NCBI GenBank assembly: GCA_964553745.1 | Contig: CAZKLD010000001.1 | Location: forward strand, 124,001-188,000 | Direction of reading: 5' to 3' | DNA length: 64,000 nucleotides | DNA from: STC-113 sp964553745 | Lineage (GTDB): Bacteria > Patescibacteriota > Gracilibacteria > BD1-5 > UBA2023 | Part shown: one piece after another, positions 22,445-33,194 of the stretch | Layout: each line of letters opens with the position of its first letter | How positions within the stretch are numbered: position 1 is the first letter of the stretch | The notes under the pieces: generated by a model | Databases searched by the model: none | Seen by the model: only the letters and a program-made list of their open reading frames with translations | Told to the model about the DNA's origin: nothing | Program-made: the position numbers and the translations under genes

Positions 22445-24016
22445 TTATTTTGCACAGCGAAAACCTGTTGTGCCTCAAGATAAGCTATCATCCGAAACGG
22501 CCAACATATATATTCCCCCTCCCCCTAACCAGTCACGACCGCGGTAAAAAATATTATTTGAAAATATCGCAGCATTGGAATATAGCCTTCAGATTCCATT
22601 ATCGGAATTCAAATTTAATATTTTAGGGCCAATAACCGAATATGAATATCCATTTGCCCAATTGCACACTCATCAGGAAGGAGGACTAAAATCTCAGGAA
22701 CCAAATGAATAATATCAGTTAGATCAGGTACAGATATTTGAAACTAAGATCGATCAATTGTTGAAGCCTGTTCAATCAAGAGAATTTGCCTTGTTTACAT
22801 GCTCCCATACATTTCCTGATAAGTCCCATATAATACTTCAATTTGATAAGGTCAATGTACGCCTATTATTGACAAATGCGGTATTTCAAAATCATCATGT
22901 CATTCAAAATAATCAATCTGAATCGTCGGCACTTGCTGCAATGATACTGCCAGGATTGCCATTATTGTGTCAATTGAAAATATATCAAGATCACACAATA
23001 TTAGAAGACCAATTGGAAGATACTTGTTCCAAATTCCTAGAAATTGTCATCCATTCATTATTTGTTATGAGATGATATCAGTCTCATATAGATTTGCAGG
23101 CTGCCAAAGCTTGAATCTGTGTTAAATTTATTATTGCAGGATCCTGCGGAGTACTTGCCACTGTGTCTGAAACTGAATAATTATGTCAATTATATCACGA
23201 ATTTATGACTCAATTAAGAGCTTTGGCCTCAAATTTCATCACACAAAATCCTGGCTGACTGAATTCCTGATTGCCCGGAACCGGGATGAATCAGGATGGA
23301 CAAGCGACTGGAGCATTAAAGTTATAATTTCAGTTCTGAGTTGATTGTATGGCTCAGACTATAAGTCATGTTCATGATATCATATTCGTGGATGATATGT
23401 TCAGATTCAACGATTTGGATTCTGTAATTAGGCTTATTACGGAATTGGCAGGATATAGTTGTTCAGCAGGAAGATTAGTTCATGATTCTGTCAGTATTCA
23501 TACTCAGTCTCATTTATAGAAGAAATATCTTTTTGAATAATCGGCTGCATTAATATTTATTGCAGCATTTTTAATATCTCAGAATGGATTCAGATAGTCT
23601 TTCAGAGATGTAGGAGGATTCTCTAGGAATCATCATACTGAGTAGAATGATCTAGTGTCATCGGTAGAGTAAGAATAGTAGCTTGAATCCAGATTATCTT
23701 TGGCATCTGACATCTTTAAAATATTCAGAACATTATTTCATGCCTTTCATTGATGTATCATAAATCCAGTACCCGCATTTATGGTTATTTGGCTATCAGG
23801 CATAGGATATGTTCATGATATAGCCTTGAACACTCAAAGTCATTTGGTAATGTTTGTTGTATCAGCCATGCGGGTAGAATCCCGGGCAGAAGATGATTGG
23901 GAAGAGAAAGAGAGGAATGCTATCATTGCGAGTATCGCGAGTATGACTATGACTACGATGAGTTCCACTAGGGTGAAACCGGAATTCTTACTATTTTTCG
24001 TCATTTTCATATGCAT
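22445..24016 (-). CDS. Type IV pilin-like protein fused to an FGE/sulfatase-modifying-factor-like domain
   Basis: A 523-residue protein. Prepilin leader of 13 residues, then G13-FTLVELIVVIVILAILAMI and the conserved FLSFSSQSSSARDSTRMAD stalk start. Residues 40-270 are a Ser/Asn-rich region with pilin-like PMPDSQ and SYYSYSTDD patches. From about residue 275 (ACPSGFIPVPGNQEF) to the end (SGGTTGFRCAK) the sequence resembles the FGE-sulfatase (C-type-lectin-like) fold, with ALAACKSIGDGYHLITNNEW and DLSGNVWEH landmarks. Such domains in surface proteins usually bind ligands rather than form formylglycine. It is the downstream member of a pair with the gene at 24050. Confidence 0.88.
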
Positions 24017-24031
24017 AAATTGAATGAATAA
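23894..24031 (-). repeat. Shared 5' module of the tandem pilin genes, copy A
   Basis: This segment covers the leader, the prepilin peptide, the hydrophobic helix and the start of the stalk. It matches 25347-25484 nearly base for base, including the non-coding bases before the ATG. Confidence 0.88.
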
Positions 24032-24049
24032 AAGTATTTTGAAAATTCC

Positions 24050-25468
24050 CTAATTCTTCAGGCAACGTACTGAAAATCAATTCGCTCTGTTACCATAGCG
24101 CATCGGATTGATTTGAGTACCACTAATGCCCAGATAGTAAGCAACATTACTATTGATCGATGATGACCAATAGTATGAATACACACCCTGGCTAGTGTAG
24201 CCGGCATCTGATTCTGAACGCTGGCCTGCTAAAGGCAATCTTAGCACAGAAGCGAGAGTCGTATCATTTTTCCAAGCTGATGCACAGGTGAGGGCTCAAT
24301 TAATATTCATTGCCGCATCGCACCATTCTTTCTGAGTCGGTACATGATATCAGCTTTTACATGGTCATTGCATAGCGGCAGGGCTTCATAGGGATGCGTA
24401 AGTTCAGCTGGATGATGTGGACGTTCATCCGCCCCACAGATTGTCATTCTTGTCTCCATTGGCAAGCCAATCATAATTTGCCGAGGCATTAATTATGAAG
24501 TTCGGATATGCCGTTGTATCCGCCAGCGTTCAGACTGCCGCAGGGGCTAATGTCGGAGTTCACTTAGGTGTCACATCCGTGTTCTTTCACCATTGGAAAT
24601 AGCTTCATATGGCATATCTAGTGCTTATGGCACAATCATCAGCTCATCATCCGCAATTGGTCAGGGCTGTTTGATTATTCCAGGCGCTCGTCGCTCACAC
24701 GTTGCAGGCAGACCAAGACTGTCAATTGGATAGTCGTATGTCGTTGGTGTCGCATCCGGGGTATTTGCTTCATGCCGAAGAGGCAGTGTATATTCAAGAA
24801 AGTCATCATATCATGGTTCATGATGAAACAAGAGCATTATTCTTCGACACATATGCCACAAGTTCTGAGCTGGTATAGTTTTTCAATTCTATTCATGTCG
24901 AATAGCTTGAGGGGGTGGCATTGACTGGAACCCGAGTAACATTGTTAAGTATCACTCAAAGGGCATCTCATCTAGTGAGGATATATCTTCCAGAGTAAGT
25001 GGAAGGATCAGCATTCGCCCGATTCGAGGAAAAGGGCTTCAGACTAAGGGCGGTATTGCTTCAATCTTCCAAGAATCAGAGTATCTGGAATTTCGATTGG
25101 GCAGAATTGGTTGTGTATGTGTAGTACGTATCTGCATCAAGGGGATCTTTTCATCAATTGGACACTTTTATCATTCAGAGGACATTTGCTCAGGCATATC
25201 ATTGCTGTCATATCTGGATTCAAGACGCATAGATTGCGATTGCAGCTTCGGGAGCGGGATATTTTCCCGCAGTCGCATTGAATACTGACAATCATTTGGC
25301 TATGTTGCTCATGTCGGAGAGTCTTGTGGAATCCCTTGCTGAGGCGGATTGGGAAGAGAAAGAGAGGAATGCTATCGTTGCAAGGATCGCGAGTATGACT
25401 ATGACCACAATGAGTTCCACTAGGGTGAAACCAGAATTCTTTTTATTTTTCGTCATTTTCATATGCAT
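24050..25468 (-). CDS. Type IV pilin-like protein fused to a FISUMP / C-type-lectin-like domain
   Basis: A 472-residue protein. Leader and stalk are almost identical to the neighbour's: G13-FTLVELIVVIVILAILATI, then FLSFSSQSASARDSTRLSD. The C-terminal part carries SGYHVPTQKEWCDAAM, RLPLAGQRSESDAGY, YYWSSS and GFSVRCLKN. These are hallmarks of the Fibrobacter succinogenes major paralogous domain and of variable proteins of diversity-generating retroelements, both C-type-lectin/FGE-like folds. It probably forms a ligand-binding head on a pilus. Its stop lies 33 bases before the next pilin's start, so the two form one operon. Confidence 0.88.
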
Positions 25469-25484
25469 AAATTGAATGAATAAA
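25347..25484 (-). repeat. Shared 5' module of the tandem pilin genes, copy B
   Basis: Partner of the 23894 copy. The identity ends shortly after the pilin stalk codons, and the two genes then differ completely. Confidence 0.88.
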
Positions 25485-25535
25485 AAAACCGGAAGGAGGA
25501 AAACCTGCTGCCAGCAGGAAGGTCCCTTTCGGTTT
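25482..25535 (-). terminator. Intrinsic terminator after smpB, upstream of the pilin pair
   Basis: On the minus strand an outer 11-bp stem (AAACCGAAAGG / CCTTCCGGTTT) encloses a smaller CCTGCTG/CAGCAGG hairpin and is followed by seven T. It should separate the smpB operon from the pilin genes. Confidence 0.75.
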
Positions 25536-25713
25536 GAAAGCTAAATCAGGAAAAGTTTATTTCTATTCTGGTTTGCTAATTGATTATATTGTGGGTTTTT
25601 TGTGTCAATCATAAATAAACATTTTGTTTAGGTATCTGAACGGATGTATTTTAGCGGATTTCTGGGCAGTGTCAAAAGAAAATTTGTGCATCAATAATTG
25701 TTTTTCGGTCACT
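25536..25713. other. Spacer downstream of smpB
   Basis: Non-coding, AT-rich. smpB is sometimes followed by the tmRNA gene; I could not see the tmRNA ends or a tag reading frame here. Confidence 0.35.
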
Positions 25714-26193
25714 TTACCCTCTTTCACTCAAGCTTCTCCTTATATCCATTTCGATATCCCTTTTCTTAAGTGCTTCTTTCTTCTCGTATTGTTTCTTTCA
25801 TCTTCCAAGAGCTATTTTCATCTTTATGAGATTTCACTTGAAATAGACTTCCGTAGGGATTATGGTGAATCATTTCTCTTTGATTTTCTGAGAAAGGGCA
25901 TCGATGCTCTTTTTGTGAAGAAGCAGCTTCCTTTCCTTTTCTGGGTCGTAAGCTTCTTTATTTGTGAATTGCTTATACGGTGAGATGTGGAATTTCTGGA
26001 TATAGACATCCCCATCCCTTATCGTGACAAAACTGGCTTTCATGTGGAATTGGTTTCCGCGGATAGCCTTAACCTCGTGTCACTCCAACTTGATTCCGCA
26101 TTCGTATTCTTTGATCACTTCATAATCTGAAAGCGCTTTCTTATTTACAAGTAGCGGATGTATCTTTGGCAGCTTTTTCTCTATTTTCTCCAT
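25714..26193 (-). CDS. smpB: SsrA-binding protein SmpB
   Basis: Delivers tmRNA to stalled ribosomes in trans-translation. The 159 residues match the family: NKKALSDYEVIKEYECGIKL, GHEVKAIRGNQFHMKASFV, VYIQKFHISPYKQF, PEKERKLLLHKKSI, IPTEVYFKGNLIKMKIALG and a basic RGKKQYEKKEALKKRDI tail. The ATG overlaps the TAA of the upstream minor pilin (TAATG), so translation is coupled. Confidence 0.97.
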
Positions 26194-26630
26194 TATCTAT
26201 AAATTTTATAAGTTGTTTTTTTTGTATTGGTTCAGTCTGAAACTGAATTTTCCACAGTAAGAGTGTTTGTTCAAGAGCCGATTTTCACATAACTCCATAT
26301 TTCCTCTCATCTGGAGCCAGTTCATGACTTGAAACTTATTCACGAAAAGCTCAGACTGGAATTATAGCTTCATGTCTGGCATCAATTGTTATCAATTCAA
26401 AAATTGACCGAAACAGTGTTCGTCAAAGCATTCAATGAATCGAAATCAAGAGATTTGAGGCATTCTCTCGTATTGAATATGGTTTCATTCAACAATCTAT
26501 TCCTCTCTATCACTCAGACTTGAGCGGAATTATTATTCGCGAGCCGCAATATTCAAAAAACAGTTATCGACAATATCAGAGCTGATACAAGGACTTCTGC
26601 CAATGTGAATCCAGCGCGCTTATTTGACAT
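26193..26630 (-). CDS. Small prepilin-like (minor pilin / pseudopilin) protein
   Basis: A 145-residue protein with a six-residue leader and G7-FTLAEVLVSALILSITVF, the N-methylation motif and hydrophobic helix of type IV pilins. The remainder is a short Ser/Thr/Asn-rich domain with one Cys. Unlike the four large pilin fusions it has AEV instead of VEL and no cargo domain, so it resembles PilV/GspI-type minor pilins that start fibre assembly. Its start overlaps the end of the Kazal gene by 11 bases and its stop overlaps the smpB start. Confidence 0.85.
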
Positions 26631-27567
26631 AGGCTGACTTGATTATGCTCTGAACGATTTCCTCATTTCCTGTCTTTGCCTCGATCATCATTGAATTTCC
26701 CTTCAGTTCAAGATAAGTCTTGCCTGTTTTACGATCCTGATACATTCAAAAACGAGAATCTTCAAGTTCAGGTAGGATTTTTCATTTGTAGAAATAGACT
26801 TTGACTTGATTTTCTTCAAAGCTTGTAGCTCAGCTGGAAGTACTGATTCATACCGTATGGCTTGCTCATCATTGAGCTCCGTATCATGAGAAATATGTCC
26901 TGGAAGGCAAAGTGAATCCGTAGCTGAAATTAGAATTGAAATAATTCAGTCCTCCGGTCATTGAGGAAGTTCAAGTGTTCGATGTGGGAGGGATTACTGG
27001 TTTTGTTGTTTTCGTACACCATTTATAGCTTCAATCACATTTGACCGAATCTATCTCATATCAAGCCGGACATTTATCATCCTCAGCTTCTCTATATCAG
27101 TTCTGCTCCATTATATCGACACTTGAGATGCAGCACGCATCTTCCGCACATTGTGATTTAAGGTTCTTGAAGTATTCTCCAGTGGGGCTTGGTATGATTG
27201 CGGGAGCTTCTGGCTTCGGGGCGACGCTTCATGTTGAGATAGCTCAAGTCTGAGTCTCTCATAGGTTATTCTCTCAGATATCCGTTCAGGTGTCGGATTG
27301 TGTCTCTTCTTTGCATTCTCATTTGTATTCCACTTTTACCGAATTTATCTTTTCTGCGACACACTCATTGGAATATGTTTTATTATCCTCTCCGCAAACA
27401 GGATCGTATTCGTCTGCACAGACTATCTCACCTGAATTGGTAGTGGTTTCTTGATTCTGGTTTCTTATCTCTGCTCGTTTTTTCAGATTATAATCCCTAT
27501 ATATCAGCAGGAAAATAACCAGGAGCAATGCCACTGCAGAAACGATAATTTTTTTAGCGGTATTCAT
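26620..27567 (-). CDS. Membrane-anchored protein with Kazal-type protease-inhibitor domain
   Basis: A 315-residue protein. An N-terminal hydrophobic helix (about residues 7-23, IIVSAVALLLVIFLLIY) anchors or exports it. Residues 50-85 form a Kazal-like domain with C50, C58 (PVCGEDNKTYSNEC), C69 and C85. It has four cysteines instead of the usual six, as in many bacterial Kazal domains. A Cys-rich second region follows (CAEDACCISS, DDKCPAGYE, KCDGSYKWC), and then a beta-rich C-terminal domain. Kazal domains block serine proteases; candidates nearby are the cell's own subtilase or proteases of other cells. That role is inference. Confidence 0.85.
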
Positions 27568-27707
27568 ATTTTTGAAATTAATAAACTAATCCTGGATATA
27601 ATACGCAATTCTCTAATTTTTCAACAGATTTAATGGTTTTTGTGATAAATGGCAGGAAATTGGATCATAAAGAAACAAGCGTTATTGTTTTGCTTGATAA
27701 TCAATGC
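27568..27707. other. Spacer upstream of the Kazal gene
   Basis: About 140 AT-rich bases; probably the promoter of the Kazal-pilin-smpB operon. No clear hairpin. Confidence 0.35.
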
Positions 27708-28211
27708 TTATGCAACTTTCATTTCCAAGGCTTCAGCTGCGGCTAGAGATGCTTTTCTCGCCACAGATAAAATTGATCATCTCGATGGAAGTCATAATAA
27801 CTGTATTGTCTCCTTTCCATATTTCAAGAATCTTTCTTTTTCCGATTCTGATAATAAATCCAATCAATCGAATGTCTGGAGCGACATTTCTTGGTTTTCA
27901 ATTATATGATCATCGACTCTGCATGCAGCCTGCATCATCTGCTTTATCTTTTCAGGATTTTCCATTTTTGATTCGGATAATCAAATTCCAAATAGCCTGA
28001 AAGGCGTTATCAGGATTTTTCTGACTTCTGCAGAGTTTCTCAGGAGTCTGGCTTTGAAAGTGAGCGGTAGCAAATCCAGTCAATCAAAAACATTATAAGA
28101 TATTGGCAGATTCTCTGTCAGGCACTTCATAATCCTTTCTTGGGCGCTCCCAGACTGGATTTTCCTCCTGATTTCATCAGTTCTTCCTGCAATTAATTCT
28201 AATCTTTCCAT
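27708..28211 (-). CDS. Hypothetical helical protein, 167 aa
   Basis: A soluble, helix-rich protein with two related halves, each with FDGLDLLxxxxKxRxL followed by a leucine-rich segment (NVFDGLDLLPLTFKARLL near residue 41; QTFDGLDLLSESEKERFL near residue 111). The internal repeat suggests a duplicated helical unit. There is no signal peptide and I recognise no family. Confidence 0.65.
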
Positions 28212-28277
28212 AACAAAATCGGCATCAAAATATGATGCCGATTATAGGCAAAAAACCTTAATTACAAATTTGTTGCA

Positions 28278-30512
28278 TTATTTCTTAAGGCTTCTTAAGA
28301 TTCAATTGATGTTTGAAACGCCTTCTTTTATCTGTTTGGCGGCAACTGCTTTGGATTTATTGTCCTCAACATCTTTAAGCGCTCTTATTATCGAATTTAT
28401 AGAGTTCTTAAGCGTAGTCTTCTGCCTTGAGGTAAGTCATTTTGCAATAATCAATTCATAGAGCCTCTTCAGTTTTGCATTTGTCGTCCTATATTTTTCG
28501 CTTGAGAAATTAAGCTCAAGTATCTCTACATTCGCCTTATCGTTTGCGATTACAGCGGATGCTGCGACTGGCTGAATCGAAGCAGAGGTATCGGGTTGGT
28601 TCTTTCAGAAAAGCAGATTAATGACAAGAGAGGGGTCCCTCAATCAATTGAGTCCGCAATAGTCCTTATCTCAATCGAAACAATTTCAGAAGTCATATAT
28701 GTATGAGAAATTTATCTCAGAGAATGCATTGGATGCATATATCTTCGTCCAAGCATTTTTATTGTCCATTTTTTCTATACTGAAGTTCATAAGCTTGAGG
28801 TTGACTGTCGAGGGGCTTACGTTGAATAGCTCATTTACAGCTCAGACAAGCTCTCATGATTTCATATCCTTTCATATTCACGTCATCTCAAATCTATATC
28901 AGATTCAGCCTGCACTGTTCTTGATCTGAAGATCGGTGTTCCCTATTTTCAGTTGAGAGAAAGGATTTACAGGGGCATTTGAAGAAATATCAAAGCTGAG
29001 CCTGTAAACATTGTAATCCTTAAGGTTGCTTATATTCAATTTTCACAAAGGCAGAACTCAGGTATCTTTCTGATTTACGAAATCTAATTTTCTCTGGACG
29101 ATCTCTTTTCAGTTTTCAAATATCATGCTCTCATCATATGCTGTCGCGACAGTTCATGTGCTGTAAAGATAATTCATGGAATTGTAGCTTCATCTGGTGA
29201 ATGAGACTTTATTTGATTCTCTTAGCGTATTTTCATTCTTTACATAGAATACGTTTTCTCACTTGAGAAGCTGGTTTTCATCAAATCAGAATATAAGCGA
29301 GGTGTTCGTCCTCCTAATGAAACTGAGCTTGTTTTTGGTAACATAGACAGTGTGTCAGTATTTATCGATGACCTCTTTCCCGTTTTCCATGACTTTCTCC
29401 TGGGTTCCATCGAGAAAATAATCCTCCCCGTTCATATTGATCTTGAATTTGTAGTTATTCCCTATCATTCAATCCAAATCTCATGTACATTCCAGAGTCA
29501 ATTCGCTGCTTCATGCTCTTGTTACTTTTACGTTTTTTATATTCATTCAGACTTGGCTCTCCACATTCAGGAACATAGGAACCGAATATGTATTGTCGGA
29601 ATTGTTCCTGAATACGACTTTCAGGAATTTATCATCCTTCGTTAGGTTAATAAGATCGTATCTTACTGAAACAAGGGAGGCTCATAGCGAATAATCGGAA
29701 GTTGGGATTTTTGATCAATTCACGAATGCGTCTACATTGTTAAGGTTCTGGATATTTTTGGGCTTATTGAATGTGAATTTGATAAACTTGGTACCGGAGA
29801 CATCTTCCAATTCTGTCTTAATGGGTTTTTCAAAAGAATAGGCTTCTTTATTCAGATATATGCCATTAGAGTAGAATCAATCTATCTTTAGCCTTATGAA
29901 ATTGTCAGAAAGCGGAAAGAGGCCGGATGCGCATTGGATTCATTCGCTTGTCGCGTAGCACTTGGTGGCGTCAGATCTCACTCAGTCATCTGGAGACAGC
30001 GGAAGCTCTGTTCAGTTAATATCCAGCTTATATTCTCTCAGTCATAGGATTCCCAGATTTACCGATTTTGAAATATCCTTATTCAGCTTAAGGATGACAT
30101 TCGCATTGAAGTTCTTATATTGGATTTCTCAATTCTTGATGAAATATGTATCATCCGGATTTCTGAAACTGAGTGTGTTTGAAACTACAGATGTGAATTC
30201 GGTGATTCATAATTTGTTTACGACAGATGTCTTGGTTTCTATCGATAGCTTGCCTCAGTCCCTATCGATATTCTTTATATCAAGGAATCATCACTTTAAG
30301 GATTTTCAAGTTGCCAAAGAGTCGATGCCGTTGAAGAAAAGATTAGTATCAAAGACACTTGATGCAGGATTCAATGTATGGAAAATAAATCAGCCATCCT
30401 TGTTGCGCTCCATGTATTGGAGGTCACTCTTCGCATCCTCAGCAAATGCTGAACTTACAAGAACTAATGATATTGATGCGATTTTAATAAGGTTTTTTGC
30501 AGTCTTGGCCAT
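28278..30512 (-). CDS. Large secreted beta-rich protein of unknown function, 744 aa
   Basis: Starts with a signal peptide (KNLIKIASISLVLVSSAFA, cut near residue 24). The mature protein alternates hydrophobic and polar residues with many Asn, Asp, Lys and Ser, as in strings of Ig-like or IPT/TIG-like beta sandwiches (for example NPKNIQNLNN and GTVATAYDES strand patches). Residues 650 to the end become helical and basic (SRQKTTLKNSINSIIRALKD). It is probably a cell-surface or envelope protein. No catalytic motif is seen. The frame has dozens of TGA glycines and no TAA or TAG. Confidence 0.7.
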
Positions 30513-30559
30513 ATATTCGAATTAAAGATTAAATGATTCTAAATTCATTTTAATATATC

Positions 30560-31045
30560 TTAACACGATAATCAAATTTTTCTGAGACTTCAGATATATG
30601 CGATCGCAATCGCATCCGCAGCATCATCCGGCTTCGGGATTTCCTTCAGTTTGAATAGGAAGACAAGCGCATTCTGGACCTGTTTTTTTGTAGCTGCTCA
30701 ATTTCAGCATATTCATTGTTTGACTTGAAGCGGCGTATACTCCAATATCGGTATTCATCTCTTTGCCATTGCAAGTATCATTATTCCCCTTGCATGAGCA
30801 ACGTCGATTCATGTTTTGAGATTTTTGGTGAAAAAAAGCTTTTCGATGGCACAACAGTCGACTTTGTAAGAACTTAGCAATTCTTCCAGATCCTGGCTTA
30901 TCTGATGCAGTTTGATTCCCAACTCCTCTTTCGGAACCGTTTCTATGACTCAATAATTAAGGATTTCCCTCTTATTTCATTCATTCTTTATTATTGCGAA
31001 TCACGTTGTGGTCGTTCATGGATCTATCCCTAAAATTATTGACAT
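30560..31045 (-). CDS. ruvC: Crossover junction endodeoxyribonuclease RuvC
   Basis: Resolves Holliday junctions. The 161 residues show the RNase H-like fold with ILGIDPGTTTTGFAI (first catalytic Asp), CCAIEKLFFTKN (Glu), DVAHARGIM, YTPLQVKQGICGNGAATKKQV and the closing PDDAADAIAIA (last acidic pair). The first four TGA codons all fall on conserved glycines. It is divergent from a 48-residue ORF. Confidence 0.96.
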
Positions 31046-31067
31046 TTTAAAAAGTTTATGTTTTAAT
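31039..31067 (+). promoter_or_regulatory. Promoter overlapping the ruvC start
   Basis: TTGACA at 31039-31044, a 17-base spacer and TTTAAT at 31062-31067, directed at the 48-residue gene. The -35 box overlaps the ruvC start codon on the other strand. Confidence 0.55.
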
Positions 31068-31093
31068 TAGTTTATAGAAAAATAACACAAAAA

Positions 31094-31240
31094 ATGGAAA
31101 CCGAACAGATAGTAGAAAACGATATAATTATAAGATTGCAGAATTCTTCAGTCATAAACGATGATGAAAGGCAGACATTCCTAAGCCTCATAATGTATTT
31201 CACCCCTTGAGAGATCGAGGAGCTTAAACTCATGATCTAA
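31094..31240 (+). CDS. Small acidic protein, 48 aa
   Basis: METEQIVENDIIIRLQ... up to the C-terminal GEIEELKLMI: two short helices predicted, acidic, with one TGA glycine. It has its own likely promoter and ends four bases into the convergent 2H-phosphoesterase gene (shared CTAA). It is small, so it could be chance, but the promoter and protein-like composition favour a real gene. Confidence 0.5.
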
Positions 31241-31800
31241 TATATGCTTATCTGCATCTCCGGATCATAATCCGAATTTACGCAATAAAGATTCACATCC
31301 TCGAGATAATCCAATTTTCAGAAATCTCTCAGAAATCATCTTACTTCATTTTCGAACAAAGTCTTGAATCTTTCGTACTCCGAAATGTCCTTTATCCTCA
31401 TGATCGTAATGTGCGGTATGTATGCAAGTTTATTCTTGTCTGATTCTTCATGGAAAAGTTCCTCGAATCCCCTATTGAAGCTCTGGAGGTCAATATCTGT
31501 TTCAGGAGCGATATAGAAAATCGCTTTTTCTCAATGTAAAAAATATCTGAAATCCTTTAAGATTATCTTATCATCTTTCAGTTCGCTTCTGATTTTATCT
31601 ATCTCGTCTTTAGCCAGAGAGATCTGCTCTTCCGAAAGATATCTTCAGAAATAATACAGCGTCGTATGGATCGTTGCCGGGTTCTGCAGCTTCACAGATT
31701 TTTCCAGTCAATTCTCCCTTATTATCTTCTGCAAGCTCACAAAGAGATTCATGAATGCGATTTTCTTCAGGCTCACTCAGACAAAATATGAAGTTATCAT
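31237..31800 (-). CDS. 2H phosphoesterase (2'-5' RNA ligase / ThpR-like)
   Basis: A 187-residue protein with the two HxT/S motifs that define the 2H family, IHTTLYYFG (about residue 44) and PHITIMRI (about residue 131). Members hydrolyse 2',3'-cyclic phosphodiesters or join RNA ends through 2'-5' bonds. The order and spacing fit ThpR/LigT. The gene starts 7 bases after the upstream coiled-coil gene. Confidence 0.88.
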
Positions 31801-31807
31801 CAATCTA

Positions 31808-32593
31808 TTAATAAAGTACTGATTGCGATTCTAGGAGTATGTAGAGAAGGGAGTTCTTATCAGAAAATTCCCCCGTCATCAATTCTCTTGTTCTTTTCGT
31901 CTCTTCAAGGCCGATCTTTCAAGCATGTCTTTTTGCTCAGAAAACCTCACTGTCTATAAGCTCCTTGAACAAAGTAAGGAAACCATCAGAAAACAGGGTA
32001 TCCTTGAGTTCCGTATGCTTATCGAGATACTGTGCGAAAGCCTCTCAATATGCATTCAGCTTTGAGTCGTTCTTTATTTCCCTTATTAGTCAGAAGAGTC
32101 TTCAGAGTGACAAAATATATCTCTTATTCACTACCAGATGAAGAGCTTTCTCCAGCGGATCATTCACTCTCAAGATAGTGCAGTTCTTCTTTATGGCGAA
32201 TTTTCTGAAATCCATGGTTATGAAATGCTCGATGAATTCATCAAGTATCTTATGGTATGAGCTTATAACTGTAAAACCATCGATTGACGGGTTTTTCTGG
32301 AAATTAAAATAGTTTATCTCGGAATGAACCAGGTATTCAAGAGTGTTTGACGGTGCATTCAAAAGGAGGATATCTCAGAAATAATTCTGTATCCTCTGTG
32401 AGATTATCTGTTCTTGGTTTTCCTGAAAGAAGTCTTCCTTGATTCATTCGGTAAGCCTTGAAACCTTCCTTTTTGCTATCTTATGTATCTGTTCTTCTAC
32501 TTCTCGCCGCATCCATTTGACGCAGACATTAAGCTTCTTCCTAAGTATCTCTATCTCTTCATGCAATTCTGTTATTTGTTCATCTTTATTCAT
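31808..32593 (-). CDS. Hypothetical protein with N-terminal coiled coil, 261 aa
   Basis: Residues 1-60 (ITELHEEIEILRKKLNV ... EEQIHKIAKRKVSRL) are a long charged coiled coil; the remainder is helical and soluble. No signal peptide. ATG 32593 gives a short gap to def; an ATG further upstream at 32680 would overlap def by 68 bases and is less likely. It is in one operon with def and the 2H phosphoesterase. Family unknown. Confidence 0.65.
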
Positions 32594-32612
32594 CAACTGG
32601 AGGGTTAAAATA

Positions 32613-33116
32613 TTAAAATACGTGATTTTTTGCCTCTTCTTCAGCTTCAACGATCTTGTCGATGAATAGGATTCAATCAAGATGATCCACTTCGTGCTGG
32701 ACTATCCTCGCAGAGATGCCCGAAAGGAGCAAAGTGATTTCTTTTCATTTTCCGTCAAGATATTTCACTTTTATATCTTTAGCCCTTGCCACATCTCAGA
32801 ATTTCTTCGGCACGCTGAGGCAGCCCTCATTGTCTATCTCTATTTCCTCCGAATGGGAAAGGATTTCCGGATTTATCATGTATACTGTCTTGAAGCTCTT
32901 ATCGTCATAAGTCTTCATAAGGCTTACGCAAATGACCCTCTTCTCAATTCATACTTGGGGAGCAGCAAGTCAGACTCAGTTGTTTTCAGGATCCTTAATG
33001 TACTTGATCATCTCTTCTCACAACATGGCAAATTTTTTCATTTCAGCTTTTTCCACCGGTGCACTTATGTGCCTTAATTTAGGATTGCTCTTTCCTGTTT
33101 CTATATTGAATTTCAT
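32613..33116 (-). CDS. def: Peptide deformylase
   Basis: Removes the formyl group from nascent chains. The 167 residues carry all three family motifs: GVGLAAPQVG (motif 1), EGCLSVP (motif 2, metal Cys) and QHEVDHLDG (motif 3, HExxH metal site with catalytic Glu). Two of the motif glycines are TGA. The gene is divergent from murE across 78 bases. Confidence 0.98.
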
Positions 33117-33194
33117 ACTATTGTTTATAATCTGAGTTTGATTTTACTCCTTTTTTTCATAAAATCAAAAAAATCGCTTATTTAAAAAACACAT

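Noticed and set aside
22445..25468. Complete diversity-generating retroelement
   Set aside because: No reverse transcriptase motif and no template repeat were found in the window; only a plausible target domain is present.
25536..25713. tmRNA gene next to smpB
   Set aside because: No alanine-tRNA-like ends or tag frame could be recognised in the short spacer.
29962..30525. 187-codon plus-strand frame
   Set aside because: It is antisense to the signal-peptide-bearing 744-residue gene and has no protein-like features of its own.
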